A stretch of 64,000 nt of DNA from Gibbula magus (GCA_936450465.1 OW388296.1:54860431-54924430); one strand, 5' to 3'; counted from the first letter of the stretch, positions 11,369 to 22,459 are shown. Notes: generated from the letters alone by a model not told the origin. A program made the numbers and translations.

Positions 11369-11486
11369 CACAGGGGCTTGTATTGTCGAAACTAGCGATT
11401 ACAACGAATATGAAGTCGACGATCCAGCTGGATCGTCGACTTCATATTCGTTGTAATCGCTAGTTTCGACAATACAAGCCCCTGTG
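11369..11486. mobile_element. 118-bp perfect palindromic MITE, hAT-like
   Basis: The sequence is a perfect inverted repeat with no spacer. Each arm is 59 bases and starts CACAGGGGCTTGTATTGTCG; the centre is CAGCTG at 11425-11430. It is flanked by a perfect 8-bp direct repeat GTCAGAAA (11361-11368 and 11487-11494). An 8-bp duplication and a CAGGGG-type terminus suggest the hAT superfamily; the extra CA at the very end is slightly atypical. Absence of any mismatch between arms implies a recent insertion, gene conversion between arms, or an assembly artefact. Confidence 0.85.
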
Positions 11487-11499
11487 GTCAGAAAATAAT

Positions 11500-12072
11500 A
11501 GCAAAACACGGATTTCATTTTTGTTTCATTAATTGTCATCTGCGGAATTACCTAGTTAAATATCTTAACATTCAATATGTGGAAAATTTAAGTTTATTCT
11601 ACACTCTTAAAATAGCAAAATTGAATGTTATGTAATGTGAATTGATTCAGAAGTAATCAGTAAAAGTTCTGTTCTAACGCCATTCATTAGTAGGAAGAGC
11701 CGTTTCCGTTATGTATTTATCTTGTTATACTGGACATTCAATGCAACCGTCTACTGCATAAATATTAATTCACAATAAGTACAAATGTAAACTTAATCAA
11801 ACGCTTTTTTACAAAGTTAAGAATATACGTTTTGGATATTTTGCAGTGCAGCTTTAGAGCTTCATTATATATTGACGGATTATATATACCTTCATTTATT
11901 ATCATATTTTATTTTCAACCAATTTTTTTGTTAAAAGTCAGTTTAGCCCTTCCTGTTTTTGGGGACCTGACTCTGAGGGGGTGGGTTCGGATCTCGCTAG
12001 GGACTCGTCCCCGAAAACAGTGGTTGAACTTGGCAGATTGTGTGTTTCAAAATATAAAATTATTATTTTCAG
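11500..12072. other. TRIM upstream region and acceptor
   Basis: The interval leads into the TRIM start codon. It ends in the acceptor TATTATTTTCAG (AG at 12071-12072) directly before ATG, so the gene must have an upstream non-coding exon that I could not locate. At about 11953-12021 a hairpin with near-perfect 14-base arms (CTGTTTTTGGGGAC and GTCCCCGAAAACAG) encloses GTGGGTTCGGATCTCG, which resembles a tRNA T-arm. It may be a decayed tRNA-type sequence. Confidence 0.4.
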
Positions 12073-12367
12073 ATGGATTCAATTACAAAATTGAATGAAC
12101 AGTTCCTGTCCTGCAACATCTGCACGGAGATCTTCAAAGATCCGTGTACCATCGGCTGCTACCATACATTCTGTAGAAGATGTTTGACACAATACACACA
12201 AATTCGTAGAGATGCCATCACTGCGAAATCCATTCTGTGTCCCAACTGTAATCAGATGACGAAAGTTCCTCGACCTCAAGAACCAGTTGATCAGTGGTGT
12301 CAACAGTTCAAGCCCAGTTTCCTCATACAAGGGCTTCTAGATACATTCACTTCTCAAGAGATTTCAG
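12073..12367 (+). CDS. TRIM coding exon 1 (RING)
   Basis: Encodes residues 1-98 plus one base. The acceptor TTTTCAG precedes ATG directly. The donor is CAG|GTAGTT at 12368. Contains the complete C3HC4 RING and the linker KVPRPQEP. Without splicing, the frame would run about 36 codons into the intron before a stop. Confidence 0.9.
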
Positions 12368-15300
12368 GTAGTTTTAAAATGTCTCAATATTCATATATAA
12401 GTATAACTGAAAAATGGGTTCGGGTTATACAATGTCAATGCCTCCATTTCAATTTACTGCAATCCTCTCATTTCTGAAGTATGGGGAATGCAAAGCTTTC
12501 AATTGGTTAAAGGATAAAATAAAAGGTAAATTTCAAGATATTGTTAAATTTGGTATTATGTATTGGAGTAAAGTGTTCTGTCTAATTAATACCCAAAAAC
12601 AGCAAGTCAACGGCGCATATTTCAACAATTGGTTACCCCTTGTGGCACCGAGAGTGGGTGTTGAAAGCATAAGGTTAATAAAGGTACTCTCTAAAGTAAA
12701 ATGTTAACTAGAAGAAGTTGGTTTACGTTGTTTAAAGAAAAATTTTCATACGGATACAAAATTAAACAGAAAAAAAAATTGCAATGTAAACTCATACATT
12801 AAGTAACTTAGAGCAATACAACAATTCATAAAAAATATTGGTTCAATCATGAAGAGCTTTTATAAAAAAAAATCAACATTGTAAGTTAAAACTATATTAA
12901 GATTCCAAAAAGAAAAAAATACATTACTAGAGGATAACCGAGATATCGTTAATCAAACACAGCAAATTCATTAAATCGAATATACAGGGGAGATAAGTCT
13001 TGGCAAATTCATATATTTTTACCTTTTAGCTCATCTGGCCTGAAGGGCCCGATGGTCATGGCCTTGGCCATGTTCAATAAGCGTTTTAAACCGCTCTTGA
13101 ACGCGATTGCTCAATGTAACGCTACGTAGCAAAGAGAGCAAACCTCGAGGCATCGCACAGTGTCGTTCAGGAGAGAATGAGCGCTCAATGAACGATTATA
13201 AGCGCTTACTGTTATGGAACAGAGCCATGGTGTCCGGCGTCCGTCCGTCTCCTCCTTACGACCTTAAAAACGTATGTTCATCATCTTCTCCAGAACGAAA
13301 AGGTCCAGAAAGCTGAAATGTTGTGTACAGACTCCTTGGCCAATGGGGTTCTCAATTTCAGATTTGGTGACCCTGTGACCCCAAATGTGAGTCACAGGGG
13401 TCATGACCTTAAAAACATATTTCATATTCTACTCCAGTATCAAAATGTCTAGAGAGCTGAAATGGTGCGTGCACACTCCTTGGTCAACGGGGATTCTAAG
13501 TTATTGAAATGGTGACCCCATGACTCCAAATAGGGTAATAGGGGTCACAACCTAAAAGAACTATTTTCATCATTTTTAAGTACTTATTTGTTCTATGTGA
13601 TAAATTATCCTGGAAAATTTACATTTTGAAATTTATTTAGTTTATTGTTTACAACCTGATGAGTTAAAGAGCCAATGGCTCTATTTTTCACTTTAAGGAT
13701 AGCAAAGAGTAAGATAATATTTTAATCATAAACAATGATTATTTCGTACATACATGTATATAATTTAATTATCGCATTCCTGTAAATAACAAAACAATCA
13801 TTTGAATTTCTAATGGGTTTGCCTGACACTGAATATGGACACAAAAGTCACAAGGCTTTGCACATCTAAATCTGACAAGTTAGGATGCGCAGAAACAAGC
13901 TAGGGTATCCTATCTACCTATCCTATCCTACCTGATGTGCACAATGCCTGCTTTGTAAATATTACTAGCCTTGTTTCAAGATGTTCAGGGGGCGGGATAG
14001 CGCAGTGGTTAGCGCATTCGGCTTCGGATCAAGGGGTCCGGGGTTCAAATCCCGCCAGGGGCACGGCAACTTTGTCTGCAGTAGAGAACTGTTCTTCGCG
14101 CAGTAAGTATGGGTGCAATGCTACACTGAATTTCAGCATAGTACCACCCATGGTTCGCTAGTTCAAGCCGATGCTCGCAGGTTTCATCGCAATGCATAGC
14201 CACATGGCGTTGCAGGCTTTCTCCCTGCCATCATACTAGCAGCCGCGATATAAGTGTAATAATCCTGAAAGCGGCGTTAAACCCCAACTCATCTCACCAC
14301 AAGATGTTCAATTTTAAATAAAACTTTTGTCGTTTTCATTTTGAAACTAGGTTTAAAGTGCTGGATTTATTTTTACATACCATTGTTTTCAACATTCAAG
14401 TGGCCGTGACTCTTCTGTTGAGGGGTTTGATGATTTGATAGGCATTGTACACAGGGGGATACAGGTGTTCTGAAACGACTTAAACAACAACTTTCAGTGT
14501 ACATAATTAAGGATGTTACTATCAGTCCATCATTTCATGTGTCTGGTTTTCAAACAAAACACAATTTATCTTAATAAAACAAATAATATGATATTGTTTC
14601 AGACCCGATTGAACACTGTTGTTTCACCTGTCAGCAAATTGGAAAGACAAGTCATGCTAAATCTGCTTGTGAAGATTGTGGCATTATGGTCTGTGAAAAC
14701 TGTGCTAAAATGCACGTGTCTGCTCCGAATGGTGCGGACCATATCGTGTCACCTCTGGTCTCGGGAGAAGCTCCACGTCTCAAGAAACGCAAGGCGATGT
14801 GCACCGAGCACAATATTTTGATTGAATTTTGCTGCTCAGATTGCCAGAAAGTAGTTTGTAGCAAATGTTGTATATTCTACCACAGGAAATGTTTAAGTTC
14901 GGTTGCAACCATTGAATCAATGGTTCCCGAAATGAAACAAGTACTGCAACAGAACTGTGATGATATAGATGCGCATATACAACGGATAGAGAACAATTTG
15001 AAGAGCAGCAGAACAGAGGTGGAGAATATTACACATCACAATTCATCTCTGCAGTCAGAGATCAGAAGAGTCAGTCAGCAAGCCGTGGATCTGATCAGAA
15101 GAAAGGAGAAGAAACTCATGGATGAGCTTCGTTGTACCACAGAAAAGCAGACTGAACAACTGAGAAATCAGATAAAAGCTGGCGAAATTGACATGCAAAC
15201 ATTTCAACAGTACACAGAGTTCATCAAACAAGTCCTGCAGGCTGACAGTCCCATGGATCTGTATGATCTGTATACGCTATATCGATCAGGGGAGATAACT

Positions 15301-16287
15301 GCTGAAATACAGAGATATGACAAAACAGGAGACAGACTGACGACAGTGATCTTTGAGAATCAGCTAGATGTACATAAAATTGATAAAATTTTACAACTTG
15401 GTAATATCAATTGTGTTACAAATGAGATCGGTCTTCAGGATATAAGTACTACCTATCTGCCCACAGCCAGACTCCAGGCTGCACCTAAACTTCTGTTTAC
15501 AGTTAGTATTTCATCGGGGGCTGATAAGAAGGAATCCGATCCATATGACATTGAAGTGTTGAACATTGGTGGTACTGATACACTTGTTGTCTTGGACTTT
15601 GAGAATCTAAGTGTCAAATCTTGTTACACAAAAGGCAACAGAACTCTTTGCACTTCCCTTCAACTTGGCAACAAGCCAACCACGATTACAAAAATCAGTC
15701 ATAACAAAGTAGCTGTATCATTTTTCTACAACTACAATATTGAACTAATCAACGTGACTCCTGACCCGGTCCATGTTTCCTCAATCACAACAAAGAAGGA
15801 ATATAGGTGCCTGACCACTCTCAGTGACACGACTCTGGCTGCAGGTTGTGTAAATCCTCCAAGCATCGACGTCCTGGATCTGTCAGGGAGAGTCCTGAGA
15901 TCTGTGATCACTCCCAGCACTGGTAAGCAGCTGATACAGAAACCTAGGTACATGTGTCCAACACGTCAGGGTCACATTGTAGTGACAGATAAGGGGTCAC
16001 ATGCTGTGTACTTTGTGACACAACAGGGCGACGTTCTGTACACACACGCGCTGACAGGACGCAGGCCTTTGCCATGGGGTGGTGTAACAACTACAGGCAC
16101 TGGCTCTGTTCTTGTGGTTGATTACTTTGGCAACAAGATCCTCGAGTTGACCAATACAGGGGAATATGTGAGAGACATGCTGACGTCAAAAGATGGGATC
16201 CACAGGCCACAAGGAATATGTACCCATGATAACAAACTGTATGTTACAGAACGAGGCAGCGAAAACATCAAGCTATTTCAGTTGTGA
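12073..16287 (+). CDS. TRIM-family RING/B-box/coiled-coil protein (gene)
   Basis: Predicted as two coding exons, 12073-12367 and 14603-16287, joined in phase 1 (G|AC gives Asp99), total 659 aa. RING: C14-x2-C17, C29, H31, C34, C37, C56, C59 (C3HC4), the usual E3 ubiquitin ligase module. B-box 1-like zinc region: residues about 103-146. B-box 2: about 165-192 (CTEH...CSDC...CSKC). Coiled coil: about 195-310. The C-terminal part, about 390-659, has repeated short beta blocks ending GSENIKLFQL, like the NHL-type propeller of TRIM2/3/56-like proteins. Role by family: ubiquitin ligase, often in innate immunity in molluscs, where the family is expanded; the substrate is unknown. Two dead RING exon copies upstream show local duplication. 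The intron holds a Helentron-like element and a SINE. The start is the first ATG, immediately after an acceptor, as in both dead copies. Confidence 0.9.
12368..13025. other. TRIM intron, 5' part
   Basis: AT-rich intron with no further exon recognised. Several homopurine A-runs occur at 12735-12930. Confidence 0.5.
13026..13684 (-). mobile_element. Helentron-like (HINE) element, family A, inverted
   Basis: Read on the - strand it starts with the hairpin AGAGCCATTGGCTCT and AACTCATCAG. It then carries about two diverged monomers of the GTCACAGGGGTCA...CCTTGGCCAAT minisatellite (near 13320 and 13480) and a GGACGGACG-type run. It ends with a hairpin around GGGCCCTTCAGGCC and GATGAGCT. The matching short inverted motifs AGCTCATCAG / CTGATGAGCT inside each end, plus a 3' hairpin and minisatellite core, are the hallmarks of Helentron-associated elements. 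A copy of the GCGCTAC repeat is inserted at about 13070-13235. It lies in the TRIM intron. Confidence 0.75.
13070..13235. repeat. GCGCTAC-family repeat nested in the HINE element
   Basis: This shares CGCGATTGCTCAATGTA, GTGTCGTTCAG and GATTATAAGCGCT with the repeat block at 5026-5424. It interrupts the 3' hairpin/GGACG region of the element at 13026-13684, so it inserted later. GCCATG occurs on both sides and could be a short target duplication, but this is not certain. Confidence 0.55.
13988..14299 (+). mobile_element. tRNA-derived SINE, family S, copy 1
   Basis: The 5' head is tRNA-like, with A-box GATAGCGCAGTGGTTAGCGC and B-box GGGTTCAAATCCCGCC. A body of about 230 bases follows (AACTGTTC, GGTTCGCTAGTTC, CTCGCAGGTTTCATCGC motifs), then the tail AACCCCAACTCATCTCACC. 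It is flanked by a perfect 11-bp direct repeat CAAGATGTTCA (13977-13987 and 14300-14310), the target duplication of LINE-mobilised elements. It lies in the TRIM intron. Three other copies in this window share the same ends. Confidence 0.92.
14603..16287 (+). CDS. TRIM coding exon 2 (B-boxes, coiled coil, propeller)
   Basis: The acceptor is ATATTGTTTCAG at 14591-14602. The first two bases complete Asp99, followed by PIEHCCFTCQQ, the first zinc pair of B-box 1. An internal ATG at 14686 is in the same frame but would remove part of B-box 1, so it is not the start. The stop is at 16285-16287. All of the coiled coil and C-terminal region is carried by this one large exon, as is common for TRIM genes. 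Confidence 0.92.
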
Positions 16288-16389
16288 ATCCGTTTTTGAA
16301 ATATTGGTTGGTTCCACAGGGAACAGGTGCAGACAGGGAGGAGTGGTTCGCAAGAGGATACCATGCGAGTGTCCGTGTCATACTATGGT
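16288..16389 (+). other. TRIM 3' UTR start
   Basis: Sequence directly after the stop codon. A Mutator-like MITE begins about 100 bases downstream, so the transcript probably includes that hairpin. The nearest AATAAA-like signal lies further on, near 16758 (GAATAAAC). Confidence 0.4.
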
Positions 16390-16612
16390 CAACTTCCAAA
16401 CGCAAGGCATAACTCTTGCCAGTCTGCATTACTGACTGATTTAACCCTTGCGGTATTTCCCTCGCTTTCTTGTGTCGAGGCAGTGAATCGCTGCACTGGA
16501 AATGCATAGCGGGCCTGGGTTTCTAAACACAGATTTCTTAAGGAAATACTGCAAGGCCTAAATCAGCCAGTAATGGAGACTGGCAAGAGTTATGCCTTGC
16601 ATTGGGAAGTTG
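16390..16612. mobile_element. Mutator-like MITE, 223 bp, in the TRIM 3' flank
   Basis: The longest member of the CAACTTCC family here. Its inverted ends extend about 50 bases (CAACTTCCAAACGCAAGGCA... and its complement). It is flanked by a perfect 9-bp direct repeat TACTATGGT (16381-16389 and 16613-16621). The interior carries TTTCCCTCGCTTTC and TTTCTTAAGGAAATACTGCA. It has no coding capacity. If transcribed as part of the TRIM 3' UTR it would fold into a long hairpin. Confidence 0.9.
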
Positions 16613-16621
16613 TACTATGGT

Positions 16622-17161
16622 CAGAGGTCAGATAACTCTTACATCTTACTGTTGTTCTGTTGTCAGTGATCTGTTTGGAGTGTTTCAGCATTTTTCGAAT
16701 CTAAAAGCCGCATTTGTATGCAAATTAACATTTAGGTTCACGTAAACAACTGGATTGAATAAACTATGGAAACTATCCATAGTGAGCTATGCTATCGATG
16801 CTATTAATAGTTTCTTAAAGTTACTATAGATTAAGTACTATTGATACAGGAACTATTGCGATAAATTGACTGTTCGATCTATTGTTACACCCTTAGTAAA
16901 TGTTAGAATGGATAAGTGAATAGTTTTGTAAACAATAAATTGTTGGGTAGATGATAGAATGGATAGGTGAATGGTTCTATGAATTATAGGTAGGAAGAAT
17001 AGTTTGCTAGTATAGATACAATGATTGAATAGTCAAATGGAAGGATGAATGACCAGATGACTAATTATATATTGGAGAGACGAATAGAGAGACTTGTGCT
17101 CATACCACACATCCAGACCACAATCACATGAACAGCAATAGTTTAGATCACTGGTTCTCCT
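16622..17161. other. Non-coding interval
   Basis: No gene. A loosely repeated GATAGAATGGATAGGTGAAT-like motif at about 16890-17040 looks like a degenerate short tandem repeat. Confidence 0.4.
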
Positions 17162-17170
17162 GCTTTCTGA

Positions 17171-17247
17171 CATCTTCCCATGCAAGGCAGAACTCGTGCC
17201 AGTCTCCAACTCTAATTGGTGCGAGTTATGCCTTGCCTGGGAAGATG
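17171..17247. mobile_element. Short Mutator-like MITE, 77 bp
   Basis: The ends are CATCTTCCCATGCAAGGCAG and the complement of CATCTTCCCAGGCAAGGCAT, with almost no interior. The flanks GCTTTCTGA (17162-17170) and TCCTTCTGA (17248-17256) match at 7 of 9 positions, as expected for an older 9-bp duplication. Same family as 7182, 16390 and 42381. Confidence 0.8.
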
Positions 17248-17256
17248 TCCTTCTGA

Positions 17257-18152
17257 GTGCTCATACCAACAAACTTCAAGTGTCCATTTGATTGAAATTA
17301 GACCTTTAAACTTTCACTGTTTACACATTAAATTAACAATCTTTTATAAATGAGAATTAAATATATTTTATTTGTGGCATATGTGAATAAACAATGAACA
17401 ACAATAAATCATAATAAAATAAACATTAAAATATACATAATATTTTGTTAACCTGTACATATGTTCACAAAATCATTTAAAAATAAAAATCATTTCAAGT
17501 CTCATAACAATTCTGCCATCAGTGCTCAAACTAGAGGCAACCGCAGGTGAATTGACATTCATCACCAAGGTTTGAATACATATACATGTACAATGTGTAT
17601 TGGTCCACTGTTCCGTTCAAACATTTAAAAGAAAAATATATTCTATAAGGATAAAAAGAGATAACATGTTTTTTGTTAAAATTTAACATGAAACTTGTGG
17701 TTTAATATATTCATATACTATCTCTGGTCTAAGATACAAAAATTTCAGAACAATGATAGCTGTCTGTAACAAGTCTTTATTACCTAAAAGGCTTAGTGTC
17801 AAAAAATAGTTTTTCCACTTAAAAAATTACTTGCATATATATAGATACAACCAGTGTGAATTTGTGTATTACCCAAGATATAACGAAAATTGGCAAATTG
17901 CATGAATTTGAAAAGTATTGTAGTGTAATAATTTCATTGTAAAGCCATTATACCCATGTTACTTATCACTAATTAATATGATATTAATATGATAACAGCT
18001 TTTATATCGGAGACATGCTCATCATCTGGTAAATGATGGCATGGAGACAATAGTTGCTAAGTAAGAATGATACTGCACATACATATGTATATTTATAATT
18101 ATATTCGTCATATCTTAAAAGGCCACTCAGTGTTTTACTGTAATAATTATAA
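17257..18152. other. AT-rich non-coding interval
   Basis: No gene or clear repeat. Very AT-rich, with several AATAAA and TTTATT motifs. Confidence 0.4.
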
Positions 18153-18313
18153 GATAAATAGTTGCGTTTGTAAAATTTCCGGGATTCATTGCTATTCAAC
18201 ACCCGCAAATTTAGTTTAAAACCGACGGCGTTAGCCGGAGGTTTTAAACGCTGAAATTTGCGGGTGTTGAATAGCAATGAATCCCGGAAATTTTACAAAC
18301 GCAACTATTTATC
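18153..18313. mobile_element. 161-bp hairpin MITE
   Basis: Arms of about 60 bases (GATAAATAGTTGCGTTTGTA... and its complement ending 18313) match essentially perfectly around a short central region (AGTTTAAAACCGACGGCGTT). Parts of the arm motif, TTTGCGGGTATTCATTGTCA, recur singly at about 18947. No clear target duplication is seen. The arms end in ATAAATAG / CTATTTAT, like the hairpin at 44317-44473. Confidence 0.7.
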
Positions 18314-20185
18314 GATATTGTAACATGACCGTTAGTTGTCAGGCGTTTTGAAACGAACTCTCTTTTTGCGTACCTATCTCTGAGTGGAAAGGACTTTGTG
18401 ACTGTTCCATTTTTGTAAGAGGTGTGGTCAGGTCAAAACAAATGTAAATACTCGGCGTAATAAGTACATTAGCAACAATTTACACATAAGCTCAAACAGT
18501 GTCACTCAACTATGTTCACTTCACAATATTCACGTATCCTTTTATATGGCGATAAACATTTATCTACTACATCAACAAAGTAAAATACCTAGGAACAAAA
18601 ATCTTAAACTTGCCCTAACCCATTGTGACAATGACTCTAGCATTGTGACGTCAAAACGGTTGATCACTATGACGTCATGCCATGGCAACGGCATTCGGTA
18701 AACACAGCAGCATGGAAGAAGGCGTCAAATTTTACTAGTTAAACACTTTTTAGTTACTTGAAACTTATTAATTTTGAGAGTTATTTTTTACCTATACTGC
18801 TATACACAAGTTAGAAAATGTCAATGCCACCTGTCAAATTTGAGTAAGGAGCACATATTAAGAGAAATAGAAAAAATAAATTTTGAGTCGGGCCGAATCT
18901 TGTGAACACGATGTATATGTTCGCGGTGATTCGCCCCAAGTAATTTGCGGGTATTCATTGTCATTCAACATAGGCAAATCAACCAATCAGAATCAAGGAT
19001 ACACCGAAATCATGTTACAATATACATAATATGTCAAAAGTTACAAAGGATGTTATTTAATCGAGAGGTATTGACTGTAACCATTCTATTCAGTAAAGTG
19101 ACAAGATGTTCAGTGGCAGTTAAGATTATTGGTCAAATGTAATGTTGAAAACTTGTATGTAGCAAACAAAGAGACAGATATTGATTTGTAATGTTCAATG
19201 AATCATTTAAATGGTATACATTTGTACTTGTGGTGTGATGATTTGGACGTAATTCATCATATTTAATATTTTGGCTTGTATCAAAGCTAAATAAAATTTA
19301 ATGCAAAACACTTAGTGTACCTTTATTGCTATACGTTGTCCTGAACCCTGAATGTGTTATGAAGAATCCATTAAAAATTCTAATTGTTCTAAACCAAGTT
19401 TGTAATTATCTGAATACACAATTAACTTGCATGCCTGTGTGATTAAATTTGTTAATACAAAACATTAAATTTCACACTATGCCTTATCATAAACGTCTTT
19501 ATTCAGTATTGTCATAATACATATTAAACTATCCCAATATTTAAGTTAAAATAAAAGTTTATTTTGAGAAAATGTTAAACGAGCTATCTTCATATGGGGC
19601 GATTTGCAAATAGGATTGTTTTAATTGTTTTATAAACGAACTGACTACAAACACTAACTCTTCCACCAGCAATGGTTCAAAGTTTTCAAAGTCAACTGAA
19701 TACGTCTACATTTAGAATCAACAAACACTAACATCATCAATCAGTATCCACAGGTATGTCTCAGAAACAACAAAACAACAATGACATGATTTCAGCGACT
19801 GCTTTTCAAAACGTCATTCAAAAATTAACAAATTATATCGTATTAAATTATTTGTGACAAAAACTAATGAAACATTTCATAACAAAATATGTGTTGTGTG
19901 ACTTGTATGAACCAGTGTGAATATTAAAATAATCAATGAGTGGCAATGAATAACAGGTTATTTGTCTGGAGTTAGTTATCGTGTTAAGCTCCCAAGATTG
20001 ACCATATGAGTCTCAATACAAGTGAGTGAACCTGAACTTCACTGTAGCACCAATTAATTCTGTATAAATCTCAAGTTCATGGAATGTTTCTTCAAAATTA
20101 CACACACAATATGGTAAAAAGATCAGATGAAATGAAGAAATTGTAATATATATATAATAGTATGATATGTGGTGGCACGTGGTCC
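18314..20185. other. Non-coding interval with CRE-like octamers
   Basis: No gene. Two perfect TGACGTCA palindromes occur at 18646-18653 and 18670-18677. A short inverted pair (GATATTGTAACATG at 18314 and ATCATGTTACAATATA near 19010) may mark an old element. The rest is AT-rich. Confidence 0.4.
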
Positions 20186-20189
20186 TGTG

Positions 20190-20540
20190 CCTAGCTCAGT
20201 CGCCCGCTGTCAGTGAAGTTCAGCAACAACGGGCACAGCTCGCCGGATGGGTGGGTCACCCGCTGCTAGATAAAACTGAGAGTTTCAAGGGATGACTCCC
20301 TGTTCCACACTGAGACATGAGTTGAGAGACTTATGGTGTCACCCTGGGTAAGTGACTTTATTCAAAATGTGCCTCTGTTCACCCAGTAGCACATGGGTAC
20401 CTGGTAACGGTTGTGGAGCTGACCTTCTAGCGACAAATTTGTCAGCTTGGGTTAGATCAGGTAATAATACTCCTTGAGCAACCAATGAGTGGATGGATAA
20501 GTGCGCTCTATAAATGGACATATTATTATTATTATTATAA
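20190..20540 (+). mobile_element. SINE/LINE-tail-like repeat with (ATT)n end
   Basis: The sequence contains a block commonly seen in invertebrate short retroelements: CCCTGGGTAAGTGACTTTAT, GTGCCTCTGTTCACCCAGTA, ATGGGTACCTGG, then GAGCAACCAATGAG and GCGCTCTATAAATG, closed by (ATT)n at about 20521-20537. The (ATT)n end and GCGCT-CTATAAATG motif indicate LINE-mobilised 3' ends. I cannot see a tRNA head or a target duplication. Confidence 0.6.
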
Positions 20541-20923
20541 TGACAGACTTACATGTATTTGCAACATGAAGGCACATTTACTGCTATAGGATGTGTGAAG
20601 ATTTATATAATATATCATCAACAACAACAAGTAGGGCAATCTTTGTATCATTCTGATCTTCATGCCAAAGTCTTTTTATACATATTACTTGTTATTCTGT
20701 TACATTTGAATAAATATGTATACAATGTAAACTTAAATGTTGATACATACGTTGAACAAATATTTATGTATGATATCTTATGACAGAATGAAGTTAGAGA
20801 AAAAATTTTTAATACTTATACATCCCAAGTATCTAGATGTTTAGTTATACAATTGAGTTTTATAGTGTTACTTGCAGGTTGTTTTGTAAATATTGGGATT
20901 GTTATGATTATGATAGGTTTCAA

Positions 20924-21240
20924 GGTGAGGTGAGGTGAGTTGGGGTTTAACGCCGCTTTCAAGACTATTTCACTTATATCGCAGCTGCTAGTATTATGAC
21001 AGGGGGAAAGCCCGCAAAGCCATGTGGCTATGCATTGCAGTGAAACCTGCGAGCATCGGCTGGAACTAGCGAACCATGGGAGGTACTACGCTGAAATTCA
21101 GTGTAGCATTGCACCCAAACCTGACTGTGTGTAGAACAGTCCCTACTGCAGACAAAGTTGCCGTGCCCCTGGTGGGATTCGAACCCCGGACCTCTTGATC
21201 TGAAGCTGAACGAGCTAACCACTGCGTTATCCCAGCCCCA
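20924..21240 (-). mobile_element. tRNA-derived SINE, family S, copy 2
   Basis: Reverse-oriented member of the SINE at 13988. The tail reads as GGTGAGGTGAGGTGAGTTGG at the left edge, and the tRNA-like head (complement of GATAACGCAGTGGTTAGCTC) lies at the right. It is flanked by a perfect 11-bp direct repeat ATAGGTTTCAA (20913-20923 and 21241-21251). Confidence 0.92.
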
Positions 21241-21251
21241 ATAGGTTTCAA

Positions 21252-22286
21252 TTCTACTACTTGGGAGATCGCTGATGAAGATGATTTTCTTTTGAATGAT
21301 GACAAGTTGCTGTACTATACAGGCTAGATTTAATCATAATCATGGAATGTTGTTATGAAGCCAAGGGATTTTGCGAGAAAATATTTTTAGTCACAATGTC
21401 AATCAATGACAAGATTTAGAAAAAGATGGATGGCCATTTTTGGTCCAAAGTTTAAATAGTCGATGGTTCCCTTGAGTTTTTGTAACCCTTACATAGCATC
21501 AACACCACAACATTGGTAATATCAAATTTGAAGTTTCCTAGTCTTTCAGTTTCGAGTTATGTTCCAGAATTGAAAGTCAAGAAATGTGGCTGATGTGGTT
21601 TGAATTTCAAAATAAATAAGGCACCATGGAGTTGAAACACCTAAAAGGCACAGCGCAAACACATAAGTAAGATACCTACCAAATTTAAGTTATTTTCAAA
21701 TGACTTCAGTCTTGTAAGAAGTATGTGTGACTCACAGGTGAAGAAACTTTAGTATCCTCAACAGTTACAGGATCAAATGCATATTGAAACAAACTCACTG
21801 ATTGCACAACTAACTTTGATTGCAACCAATCAGAATTATCTATTACTGGCACAATAGAACACTCGCATTAGACAGAGATTACATTGGAAGATACAGTGAA
21901 AACTGCCTAAGAAAAATACAATTAACCGGTTTTCTTTGTTACCAGTAAATTCGCTCAGTTATGACCACTAATTGAGTCCAGTTTAAACTAAAATCGGATA
22001 AGTATAATAAACCACTTTAAACGTCTTTTCACGGTCCCTGCAAGTACATTACTTAGCAAATTAAACCTCTGAAGGGAGTGTATGTTCAAAATCAAATTGA
22101 TCATCAATGTATGAAATAAATTTGAAAACAAACCAAACAAAAAGTGTAATCTTGTTAACCTGAACTGCAAATTAATGAAAAACTCATAAGTTACCAACCC
22201 CTAAAGAGAGTTACCGGGTTTGAGACTGACAGATCGGACATGTAATGACTGTGATCAGATTCACTCCGTAGAGACTGGTATGACTA
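21252..22286 (-). other. Probable 3' UTR / 3' flank of SLC2A13
   Basis: No coding sequence. This lies directly downstream of the SLC2A13 stop codon on the - strand and probably holds its 3' UTR. I could not fix the polyadenylation site. Confidence 0.35.
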
Positions 22287-22459
22287 TCACGTGATATTGC
22301 CGGTCTGTACAGATTGTGAAGGTTTACTCCTACAGGAGCACCAGGGTTCTGAGAAGAGCTGCTCCACCTCCTCCAGGCCTTTACCCTTCGTCTCGGGGAG
22401 TAGACACACAAAAAACACCAGAGCTAGTACTGCTACCCCCGTGAACAGCCAATATGTTC
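22287..22459 (-). CDS. SLC2A13: SLC2A13 coding exon 9 (C-terminus, stop)
   Basis: Residues 547-603: last membrane helix ([15 protein letters not shown]), [15 protein letters not shown] motif and cytoplasmic tail. Acceptor CTCATTCAG, entered in phase 1; stop codon at 22287-22289. Confidence 0.93.

Noticed and set aside
13988..14070. Functional tRNA gene
   Set aside because: A- and B-boxes are clear, but the sequence continues into a 230-base SINE body with target duplications and has three sister copies.
14686..16287. Stand-alone 533-aa TRIM-like protein starting at 14686
   Set aside because: This ATG cuts B-box 1 in half; the upstream acceptor and exon 1 restore RING plus full B-box in frame.
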